From CAZRDB01 sp964598695 (GTDB lineage Bacteria > Armatimonadota > Zipacnadia > UBA1398), in assembly GCA_964598695.1 (NCBI GenBank), contig CAZRDB010000005.1, forward strand, positions 1-59,633: 59,633 nucleotides of DNA, read 5' to 3'. Made by a program: the position numbers and the translations under genes. Positions within the stretch are counted from its first letter, which is position 1, and the number at the start of each line of letters is the position of its first letter. Shown here in pieces: positions 35,073 to 42,440 of this stretch. The notes under the pieces were generated by a model. That model did no database searches. It worked only from the letters and a program-made list of their open reading frames with translations, and was not told the origin of the DNA.

Positions 35073-37157
35073 ATGCGCACCACACAGCGATGGGCTGTCC
35101 TTCTCTGCCTCGTCGGCCTCGTGGTCACGGGCAGTGCCCACGCGGCCGACCCGGGCGTCGCGAGCCTGATCGAGGGGCTCCAGACTCCGGGCGCCACGCA
35201 GGTCGACGCGATCCAGCTCCTCCCGCGCTACGGCGTCGACGCCCTGGCCCGCGTGCTGCCCGTGCTCGAGAGCGCCGACCCCACCACGTCCCTCGCGGCC
35301 GATGACGTCGCCTGGGCGATCGTCAACCTGTGCGCCGCGCCGGGCCGCGAGCGCGATGGCGCCGCCGCCACCGGCTTGATCCTCGCCGAACTCGGCAAGG
35401 GCCGCTCCGACGGCACGGTACGCCGGCTACTCAAGTACCTCTCGGTCGGCGTGCCGGAGAGCGCCGACCTCGCCCCGCTCACCGCACTGCTCGAAGACGA
35501 GAAGTGGCGTGAGCCCGTTCGCGCGACGCTCGAGCGGATCGACACGGCCGAGGCCCGGGCGGCACTGATCGCCGCGCTCGACCCCGCGCAGCCCGGGTGG
35601 ACGACTGCCGTGCTGAACGCGCTCGCCCAGATCGGCCGCCCCGAGGAGGTCACCTCGCAGCCGGTGGTGGCCCTGCTCGGCCATGGCGACGCCTCCGTCC
35701 GCGCCGCGGCCGTGCGAGCCGTGGGGCGCGCCAGCGACCCGCGGCTTGTCCGCCCGCTCAACGCCGTCGTGCTGAAGGCCACGCCCGAGACCGCCTTCGA
35801 GACGGAGGATGCCTTCCTCCGCGCACTCGACCAGCTCGTGCTCGAGGGCGGCAACTGGCAGCTCGCGATGAAGTACTACGCGAAGGCGCTCGACCGTGCG
35901 AGCCACCCGGTCCTCCGCGCCGCCGCGATGATGGGCCTCGGCCGGTACGGCGACGAGAGCGTGGCGCCGCGGATCGTTCGGGCCGCGGTCAACGGCGACA
36001 CCGGCGACCAGGAGGCCGCCGCGATGGCTCTCGGTGAGATCCGGGGCCGCGGCGCCGATGCCGCGATCGCGGCGGCCTACCCCGAGTTCCCAGCCGAGGC
36101 CCGGCCCGCGATGGTCGCGATGATGGGCAAGCGGGGCGGCGCTCCGCTCGTGCCGCTCGTGGCCGAGGCCGTCCGCTCCGACGACCCCGCGCTCCGCAGT
36201 GTCGCGGTCGGCGCGCTCGCCAAGGTCGGCAGCGCCGAGGCCGTCCCCGTCCTCGCCGAGATCGCGGCATCAAAGGACCCTGACTCGGCCGCCGCCGGCT
36301 GCGCCGCGCTGTGGAAGCTCGCCGACAGCCTGCGGGCGAAGGGCCTCATCGACCCCGCCGGCCTCGCCTACGGTCACCTCTATGTCCTCGCGGCCGACCA
36401 GCCGGAGCGCGACCGCGCCCTAGCCGGTCTCATCGCGTGCCCGAGCGCAGGCGGCTTCGACCTCCTGCTCGGCGCCGGCGGCCTCACGAGCTTCGAGGGT
36501 CTCCCTGCCGCCGCGCGCGTGGCGGTCGCCGGCTCGCTCTTCCGTGCGGGCCGCACCGAGCAAGCCAACGCCGCGCTCGACACCCTCCTCGGCCAGCCGC
36601 TCGTGGGCGCCGACGTCTCGGCCCTCATCGGGCAGCTTGGCGCGAGCGCGGGCGAGATGAAGCTCGGCCGCCGGCTCGGCTTCATCCCGCAGTGGAAGGT
36701 CGTCGGGTGCTTCCCATTCGGCGGACCGGGCACCGGGCTCGACGCGGCCAACGTCGGCGAGCCGGAGATCGACCTCGGCGCGACCTACCAGACACCCAAG
36801 GGCGACGTGGGCTGGATCGATCTCTCGGCCGACAACCCCACGGGAACGGCCGACCTGATGCAGCTCTACGGCATGCCCGAGAAGGTCGTCGCCTACGCCT
36901 ATGCCGAGGTCGAGTCCGCCACCGAGCGCGACGTGGTGCTGCGGATGGCCTCCGACGACGGCATCAAGGTCTGGGTCAACGGCCAGGTCGTCCACAACCA
37001 CGACATCGACCGGGGCGCGCAGCTCGACCAGGACCAGGCGCCGGCCCACCTCGTCGCGGGCAAGAACCGCATCCTCGTCAAGATCAGCCAGGGCGGAGGC
37101 GGCTGGAACTTCAGCCTGCGCCTCACCACGCCCGAGGGCGTCGCGATCCCGCAGTAG
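35073..37157 (+). CDS. Secreted HEAT-repeat protein with C-terminal beta-sandwich domain
   Basis: This 694-residue protein has a signal peptide ending near SAHA. From about residue 20 to 500 it consists of HEAT/PBS-lyase-like helical repeats (VVALLGHGDASVRAAAVRAVG and LVAEAVRSDDPALRSVAVGALAKVG). The last 150 residues form a beta-rich domain with DDGIKVWVNGQVVHNHD and GGGGWNFSLRLT, like the sugar-binding sandwich domains at the ends of Planctomycetota-type HEAT proteins. A scaffold or binding role is inferred. It is coupled to the Gfo/Idh gene, sharing the AGGGGG region at the end of that gene as its ribosome binding site. Confidence 0.85.
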   Translation: MRTTQRWAVLLCLVGLVVTGSAHAADPGVASLIEGLQTPGATQVDAIQLLPRYGVDALARVLPVLESADPTTSLAADDVAWAIVNLCAAPGRERDGAAATGLILAELGKGRSDGTVRRLLKYLSVGVPESADLAPLTALLEDEKWREPVRATLERIDTAEARAALIAALDPAQPGWTTAVLNALAQIGRPEEVTSQPVVALLGHGDASVRAAAVRAVGRASDPRLVRPLNAVVLKATPETAFETEDAFLRALDQLVLEGGNWQLAMKYYAKALDRASHPVLRAAAMMGLGRYGDESVAPRIVRAAVNGDTGDQEAAAMALGEIRGRGADAAIAAAYPEFPAEARPAMVAMMGKRGGAPLVPLVAEAVRSDDPALRSVAVGALAKVGSAEAVPVLAEIAASKDPDSAAAGCAALWKLADSLRAKGLIDPAGLAYGHLYVLAADQPERDRALAGLIACPSAGGFDLLLGAGGLTSFEGLPAAARVAVAGSLFRAGRTEQANAALDTLLGQPLVGADVSALIGQLGASAGEMKLGRRLGFIPQWKVVGCFPFGGPGTGLDAANVGEPEIDLGATYQTPKGDVGWIDLSADNPTGTADLMQLYGMPEKVVAYAYAEVESATERDVVLRMASDDGIKVWVNGQVVHNHDIDRGAQLDQDQAPAHLVAGKNRILVKISQGGGGWNFSLRLTTPEGVAIPQ

Positions 37158-37178
37158 CGATCCGGAAGGGACACCTCG

Positions 37179-38312
37179 ATGACCGCGCTTCTCGCACTCT
37201 CCCTGGGGCTCGCGCTCCAGCAGGGCTCGAACCCCGTGCTCGCCTTCGAGCGCCAGAGGATCGGGACCGGCACGTACGAGGCCGCCTCGGCCTTCGACGT
37301 CGACCGCAACGGCACGGTAGACATCGTCTCCGGCGAGTACTGGTACGAGGGCCCCGACTACACGGTGGCCCACAAGATCACCGACATCCAGCCCGCCGGC
37401 GACTACTACGACGACTTCTCCGACTACCCGATGGACGTGAACGGCGACGGCTACCTCGACATCGTCACCGGCGGCTACTGGGGCAACACGCTCCGGTGGG
37501 AGGAGAACCCCAAGGGCAAGCCCACCGAGTGGCCGGTGCATGTCATCGACCAGATCGGACCGATCGAGCGCAACTGCTTCTACGACATCGACGGCGACGG
37601 CCTGGTCGAGGTCTTCCCCGTGACGTCGCCCGTGGTCTGCTACGCGCTCGACCGCGACGCCGCGGGCAAGGGCAAGGGGACCTTCACCAAGCACCAGCTC
37701 GCGACCGAGGGCGGGGGCGGCCACGGGATCGGCTTCGGCGACGTGAATGGCGACAAGCGGCCCGACGTGCTCTTCGCGGGCGGCTGGCTCGAGGCGCCGG
37801 TTGACACCTACGGCGGCACGTGGGCCTGGCACCCCGAGTGGAACCTCGGCAGCGCGACGGTGCCATTCGTCGTGTACGACGTGAACCGGGACGGCCTCGC
37901 CGACCTCATCGTGAGCCAGGCGCACGACTACGGCCTCGACTGGTACGAGCAGGGCAAGGACGGCGACAAGCGGACCTGGACCCGCCACGCGATCGACCCC
38001 GACCGCTCGCAGTACCACGAGCTGCAGTTGGTGGATCTCGACAACGACGGACAGGTCGAGCTGCTCACCGGCAAGCGGTACCGCGCCCACGCCGAGCACG
38101 ACCCCGGCAGCCTCGATCCGCTGGGCGTCTACTACTTCGAGATCGGCGACGGCACGTTCGAGCGCCGCACGCTCGACTACGGCCCGGCCGGCCGGGCGAG
38201 CGGCGCGGGGATCTACCTGTGGGTCGAGGATGTCGACGGCAACGGCTGGCCCGACGTCGTCGCCCCCGGCAAGGACGGGTTGTACCTGTTCAAGAACCTC
38301 GGGCCCGTGTAG
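37179..38312 (+). CDS. Secreted FG-GAP/VCBS repeat protein
   Basis: This 377-residue protein has a short signal-like N-terminus (MTALLALSLGLALQQG) and a series of calcium-loop repeats: FDVDRNGTVDIVSGEYW, MDVNGDGYLDIVTGGYW, YDIDGDGLVEVF, GDVNGDKRPDVLFAGGW, YDVNRDGLADLI, VDLDNDGQVELLTG and EDVDGNGWPDVVAPG. They fold as a seven-bladed integrin-like propeller with Ca2+ bound by the DxDxDG loops. It is 21 bases after the HEAT gene and probably forms a surface unit with it and the Gfo/Idh oxidoreductase. The ligand is unknown. Confidence 0.88.
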   Translation: MTALLALSLGLALQQGSNPVLAFERQRIGTGTYEAASAFDVDRNGTVDIVSGEYWYEGPDYTVAHKITDIQPAGDYYDDFSDYPMDVNGDGYLDIVTGGYWGNTLRWEENPKGKPTEWPVHVIDQIGPIERNCFYDIDGDGLVEVFPVTSPVVCYALDRDAAGKGKGTFTKHQLATEGGGGHGIGFGDVNGDKRPDVLFAGGWLEAPVDTYGGTWAWHPEWNLGSATVPFVVYDVNRDGLADLIVSQAHDYGLDWYEQGKDGDKRTWTRHAIDPDRSQYHELQLVDLDNDGQVELLTGKRYRAHAEHDPGSLDPLGVYYFEIGDGTFERRTLDYGPAGRASGAGIYLWVEDVDGNGWPDVVAPGKDGLYLFKNLGPV

Positions 38313-38324
38313 GCCCTTGCGGCA

Positions 38325-38368
38325 GCCCCGCCTCGCCCGCCAACCGGCGCGGCGGGGGCGGGGGCCCC
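38325..38368. terminator. GC-rich inverted repeat between convergent genes
   Basis: CCCGCC (about 38336-38341) and CCCCGCC upstream can pair with GGCGGG and GGGGCGG downstream. The region lies between two convergent genes and could end transcription both ways. A run of nine G follows it. There is no T-tract. Confidence 0.35.
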
Positions 38369-38394
38369 GGGGGGGGGCACGCTCGGCCGGTCCG

Positions 38395-38925
38395 CTATCC
38401 CGCGGCCGGGGGGCCGGTTCGCGTCGTCTGTGCGTTGGGCGCGCGCGCCTCGTTGAGCTGCTTCTCGAGGTCGGACTGGCGCTTCTCGAGGTCGGCGACC
38501 TGAGCCGCGTGGTCAGCGACGAGCTTCGCCTGCGCGGTCCGGAGACTCTCCTGCTCACGGCGCATGCGGTCGGCCGCGATCTGGTAGCGGGTGGCGGCGT
38601 CGATCTGCTCGCGCTTCAGCTCCGCAACCTCCCGCTCGCTCTGCTCCTGCTGGGCCGCCTGCTGGGCCTGCACGTCGCTCAGGGTACGGCCATACTCCGT
38701 TCGCATCGCCTGTTGCTGCGCCTCGAGCTGCGCGATCCGATCCTGGTAGGCCTGCTCGGTCCGCCGGCGCTGCTCCTCGAGTTGCGCCAGCTCGGTCGCC
38801 TGCCGCCGCTGCGTCTCCTCCTGCTGGCGCGCGAGCGCGCCGACCGACTTGGCGTACTCCTCCTCGGCCCGGAACTGCTCGTAGCGCAACTGGCCGATGG
38901 CTCGCTCGTAGTCGGCGGGGAGCAC
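38395..38925 (-). CDS. Coiled-coil protein, possibly the 3' part of the zinc-ribbon gene
   Basis: This is at least 176 residues of Gln/Glu/Arg-rich heptads (RQQEETQRRQATELAQLEEQ, REVAELKREQIDAATRYQ), a long coiled coil. The first usable start is GTG 38925 and no ribosome binding site is evident. The same frame stays open 50 codons further upstream as a Pro/Thr/Ala-rich linker (TPRGAPSAGTPWTSP) until TAG 39076-39078. That TAG is the stop of the zinc-ribbon/membrane gene. This is therefore either a separate gene with a weak start or the second half of an interrupted gene. Function is unknown. Confidence 0.55.
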   Translation of the reverse strand: MLPADYERAIGQLRYEQFRAEEEYAKSVGALARQQEETQRRQATELAQLEEQRRRTEQAYQDRIAQLEAQQQAMRTEYGRTLSDVQAQQAAQQEQSEREVAELKREQIDAATRYQIAADRMRREQESLRTAQAKLVADHAAQVADLEKRQSDLEKQLNEARAPNAQTTRTGPPAAG

Positions 38926-39075
38926 CGTGCCATCGGGCAGGGCCTCGCCGTAGGGAGCGGAGACGTAGGGCGCCTCCTCGGCGGTCGTGTTCGGCTGCGG
39001 CTCGAGGCCGGTCGCGGCGGAGGGCGAGGTCCAGGGCGTGCCGGCCGACGGGGCGCCGCGGGGGGTGGAAGTAGC

Positions 39076-39399
39076 CTACCGGCCCGCCGGGGTAAGGCCC
39101 GCCTGCGCGCCCGGTTGCGAGACGATGTGGGGCGCGCGCGGCGCGCGGTTGCGGTGGACCAGACGCGGCAGAGCGAGGACCGCCGCGCAGATCAGCACCG
39201 CGGCGATGCCGACCGCCACGAGCACCGCGCTCGGTGTGCTCCGACGCGCCGGCGACTCCTCGGGGAGGATCAGCGGCTCCGACGCCGTCTCGGCCTTGCG
39301 CCGGCGCCGATCCTCGGGCGTCGACGTCAGGCTGCGCCCGCAGTGGAGGCATTCCGCGGCATCGGCCTCGTTCCATCCGTAGCAGAAGGGGCAAACCAT
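39076..39399 (-). CDS. Zinc-ribbon single-pass membrane protein
   Basis: This 107-residue protein begins MVCPFCYGWN and has C-x2-C pairs CPFC and CLHC, forming a small zinc ribbon. An acidic/basic linker, a transmembrane helix (AVLVAVGIAAVLICAAVLALP) and a Pro/Ala-rich tail follow. GAGGTGA lies five to six bases before the ATG at 39399. It is divergent from hydG. Its frame continues in register into the coiled-coil protein after a single TAG codon, so the two may have been one protein. Confidence 0.7.
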   Translation of the reverse strand: MVCPFCYGWNEADAAECLHCGRSLTSTPEDRRRRKAETASEPLILPEESPARRSTPSAVLVAVGIAAVLICAAVLALPRLVHRNRAPRAPHIVSQPGAQAGLTPAGR

Positions 39400-39485
39400 C
39401 GCACTCACCTCGAACCGGGCTCCCACTCCTACTGACGTTCTACCCCGGAACGCCGTTCCGGGCACCTCGCCGCCACCACCGGATC

Positions 39486-39533
39486 GTGCAGGGCGAAGAT
39501 GGCCCTGCACGCCTGCGGCTCCGGGTCTATAAT
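39486..39533 (+). promoter_or_regulatory. hydG promoter with overlapping perfect dyad
   Basis: A perfect 9-bp inverted repeat (GTGCAGGGC, seven-base spacer, GCCCTGCAC) spans 39486-39510. A consensus -10 TATAAT follows at 39528-39533. The -35 position, 17 bases upstream of it, falls on the right dyad arm (CTGCAC, a poor -35). This suggests an operator or activator site controlling hydG. The leader to ATG 39577 would be about 37 bases. Confidence 0.6.
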
Positions 39534-39576
39534 GGGAAGCGTTCTCGATTCCCCACTCCTGACAGGTGGCAGCAGC

Positions 39577-40986
39577 ATGGACAGCACCTACGGCTACGAC
39601 GGACAGATCATCGACGAGCAAGCGGCATGGACGGCGCTGGAGCACAAGTCCCGAGCGGACGCTTCCGAGGTCCGGGCCGTGCTGGCCCGGGCCGCCGAGC
39701 TGAAGGGCCTCGAGGCCGAGGAGGTCGCGGTCCTCGCGACGGTCAGCGATCCCGAGCTGCTCGCCGAGCTGTTCCAGACCGCCCGGCAGGTCAAGGAGAC
39801 CATCTACGGGTGCCGCCTCGTGCTGTTCGCGCCCCTGTACATCTCGAACATGTGCAAGAACGAATGCCTCTACTGCGCCTTCCGCGCCCGCAACACGGAG
39901 GTCAAGCGACGCGCGCTGAGCCAGGAGGAGATCGCCTCCGAGGTTCGCGTGCTGGTCGAGCAGGGCCACAAGCGCGTGTTGCTCGTCGCGGGCGAGTCGT
40001 ACCCCTCGCAGCAGGGCTTCCAGTACGTGCTCGATTCGATCGCGACGGTCTACGCGACCCGCTCGGGCAAGGGCGAGGTGCGGCGGGTGAACGTGAACAT
40101 CGCGCCGCTCAGCCTCGAGGAGTTCCGCGAGCTGAAGAAGGCCCAGATCGGCACCTACCAGATCTTTCAGGAGACCTACCACCGCGAGACCTACGCGAAG
40201 ATGCACGTCGCCGGCCAGAAGGCCGACTACGACTGGCGCCTGACCGCTCCCGACCGCGCGATGCAGGCCGGGATCGACGATGTCGGCATCGGCGTGCTGT
40301 TCGGTCTCGCCGACTGGCGCTTCGAGGTCCTCGCGCTTCTCCAGCACATCCGCCATCTCGAGCAGGCCTACGGGGTGGGGCCGCACACCATCTCCGTGCC
40401 GCGGCTCGAGCCCGCGACCGGGTCCGACATCGCCACCCACCCACCCCACGCCGTCGGCGACACGGACTTCCGCAAGATCGTCGCGATCCTCCGCCTCGCG
40501 GTGCCCTACACGGGGATCATCCTCTCGACCCGCGAGACGGCCAACCTGCGGCGCGAGGCGTTCGCCCTGGGCGTCTCCCAGATCAGCGCCGGGAGCCGCA
40601 CCAACCCCGGCGGATACTCGGCCGACGACGACCGCGAGCACGGCGAGCAGTTCTCGCTCGGGGATCACCGGCCGCTCGATGTGGTGATCCGCGATATCGC
40701 CGGACTGGGCTACATCCCATCGTTCTGCACCGGCTGCTACCGGCTCGGCCGGACCGGCGCCGACTTCATGGATCTTGCGAAGCCGGGCGCGATCCGCGAC
40801 CACTGCGACCCCAACGCGATCTCGACATTCGCGGAGTACCTCTACGACTACGCGAGCCCCGAGACGCTGGCGGTCGGCGAGCAGGCGATCGAGCGGTTCC
40901 TCGGCTTGATGGACGAGGGGCCGCGGCAGCGCGCGCAGGCGATGTTCGCGAAGGTCCGCGCCGGCGAGCGGGACGTCTACTGCTAG
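39577..40986 (+). CDS. hydG: [FeFe]-hydrogenase maturase HydG (radical SAM tyrosine lyase)
   Basis: HydG cleaves tyrosine to p-cresol and makes the CO and cyanide ligands of the hydrogenase H-cluster. This copy has 469 residues, the usual length. The radical-SAM motif is CX3CX2C (Cys93, Cys97, Cys100 in CKNECLYCAF). The C-terminal auxiliary cluster motif CX2CX22C is intact (Cys384, Cys387, Cys410). That motif separates HydG from the shorter ThiH. ATG 39577 is seven bases after AGGTGG. aspA follows after 38 bases, an association I recall from other hydrogenase maturation loci. hydE, hydF and a hydrogenase gene are not in the window. Confidence 0.93.
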   Translation: MDSTYGYDGQIIDEQAAWTALEHKSRADASEVRAVLARAAELKGLEAEEVAVLATVSDPELLAELFQTARQVKETIYGCRLVLFAPLYISNMCKNECLYCAFRARNTEVKRRALSQEEIASEVRVLVEQGHKRVLLVAGESYPSQQGFQYVLDSIATVYATRSGKGEVRRVNVNIAPLSLEEFRELKKAQIGTYQIFQETYHRETYAKMHVAGQKADYDWRLTAPDRAMQAGIDDVGIGVLFGLADWRFEVLALLQHIRHLEQAYGVGPHTISVPRLEPATGSDIATHPPHAVGDTDFRKIVAILRLAVPYTGIILSTRETANLRREAFALGVSQISAGSRTNPGGYSADDDREHGEQFSLGDHRPLDVVIRDIAGLGYIPSFCTGCYRLGRTGADFMDLAKPGAIRDHCDPNAISTFAEYLYDYASPETLAVGEQAIERFLGLMDEGPRQRAQAMFAKVRAGERDVYC

Positions 40987-41024
40987 GCGTCGCGCCCCCT
41001 CCCTCTACGATGGAGCGACCGTCG

Positions 41025-42440
41025 ATGGCTGAGTACCGCACCGAGCACGACCTCCTCGGCGAGATGGCCGTGCCGGCCGACGCGCTGTACGGGGTCCACA
41101 CTATGCGGGCCCGGGCGAACTTCCCGCTCCGCGGCGCGCCCGTCCACCCGGCGCTGGTCGAGGCCTTCGGCTGCGTGAAGCTCGCCTGCGCCCGAACCAA
41201 CCGAGCGCTCGGCGCGTGGGCGGAGGACCCGGCGAAGGCCGAGGCGATCGAGCGGGCGTGTCTCGAGATGGCCGAGGGGCTGCTGACCGACCACGTGCCG
41301 ATCGACGCGCTGCAGGGGGGGGCGGGCACGAGCACCAACCTGGGCGTGAGCGAGGTGCTCGCCAACCGCGCGCTGGCGCTGCTCGGCGAGCCGCTCGGCC
41401 AGTACGGGCGCGTCTCGCCGATCGAGGATCTCAACCTCCACCAGTCGACGAACGACACCTTCCCGACCGCGCTCAAGCTCGCCGCGATCCGCCTCCTGCA
41501 CCGGCTCGAGCAGCAGGTCCTGGCGCTCCAGGAGGCCTTCCAGCAGGCGGAGAAGCGCTTCGCCCACGTCGTGAAGGTCGGCCGGACCGAGCTGCAGGAC
41601 GCCGTCCTCACGACGCTCGGCCGCGAGATGAGCGCCTACGCCGAAGCCCTCAACCGCGACCGGTGGCGAGTCTACAAGTGTGAGGAGCGGCTCCGGGTCG
41701 TCAACCTCGGCGGGACGGCGATCGGCACCGGCGTGACGGCGCCGCGGCAGTACATCTTCCGCGTGGTCGAGACGCTCCGGGAGATCACGGGCATCGGCTT
41801 CGCCCGTGCCGAGAACCTCGTCGAGGCGACGCAGAACGCCGATGTCTACGTGGAGGTCTCGGGGATCCTCAAGGCCTGCGCGGTGACGCTCCTCAAGATC
41901 AGCACCGACCTGCGGCTGATGTCCTCGGGTCCCGACGCGGGCCTCGGCGAGATCCGGCTGCCCGAGCGTCAGGCGGGTTCGTCGATCATGCCGGGCAAGG
42001 TCAACCCCGTGATCCCCGAGGCCGTCAGCCAGGTCGCGATGCTCGTCCTGGGCCACGACCAGGTCATCGCCCATGCCTGCTCGGCCGGTAACCTCGAACT
42101 GAACGCCTTCCTGCCGCTCGTGGCGCTGTGCCTGCTCGAGAGCGAGGATCTGCTCGCCCGGGCCTGCGAGGTGCTCCGTGCCCACTGCGTCGAAGGCCTC
42201 GGGGCCGACGAGGCGCGGTGCCGGGCCCACGTCGAGGGCTCGACGGCGCTCCTCACGGCCCTCGTGCCCGTCATCGGCTACGACCACGCCTGCCGGATCG
42301 CCGAGCGCGCGCGCGCCGAGGGCGGGAGCATCCGCGCGATGGTGCTCGCCGAGGGCCTCCTCACGGAGGGCCAGCTCGCGGAACTCACGAGCCCCGAGGC
42401 GGTCTGCCGGCTCGGGAGCCCGCCGGCCGCTACTCACTGA
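41025..42440 (+). CDS. aspA: Aspartate ammonia-lyase
   Basis: Aspartase converts aspartate to fumarate and ammonia. This copy has 471 residues (E. coli AspA has 478). It starts at ATG 41025 (MAEYRTEHDLLGEMAVPADALYGVHT), seven bases after GGAGCG. The superfamily signature GSSIMPGKVNP is intact. The N-terminal YGVHTMRARANF and the segment ENLVEATQNADVYVEVSGILK favour aspartase over fumarase, but fumarase activity is not excluded. It is the second gene after the hydG promoter and may be co-transcribed, perhaps supplying ammonia or recycling nitrogen for H-cluster assembly (inference). Confidence 0.85.
   Translation: MAEYRTEHDLLGEMAVPADALYGVHTMRARANFPLRGAPVHPALVEAFGCVKLACARTNRALGAWAEDPAKAEAIERACLEMAEGLLTDHVPIDALQGGAGTSTNLGVSEVLANRALALLGEPLGQYGRVSPIEDLNLHQSTNDTFPTALKLAAIRLLHRLEQQVLALQEAFQQAEKRFAHVVKVGRTELQDAVLTTLGREMSAYAEALNRDRWRVYKCEERLRVVNLGGTAIGTGVTAPRQYIFRVVETLREITGIGFARAENLVEATQNADVYVEVSGILKACAVTLLKISTDLRLMSSGPDAGLGEIRLPERQAGSSIMPGKVNPVIPEAVSQVAMLVLGHDQVIAHACSAGNLELNAFLPLVALCLLESEDLLARACEVLRAHCVEGLGADEARCRAHVEGSTALLTALVPVIGYDHACRIAERARAEGGSIRAMVLAEGLLTEGQLAELTSPEAVCRLGSPPAATH

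Noticed and set aside
39577..40986. Assignment of the radical SAM gene as ThiH (tyrosine lyase of thiamine synthesis)
   Set aside because: The 469-residue length and the C-terminal CX2CX22C cluster motif are specific to HydG; ThiH is about 100 residues shorter.
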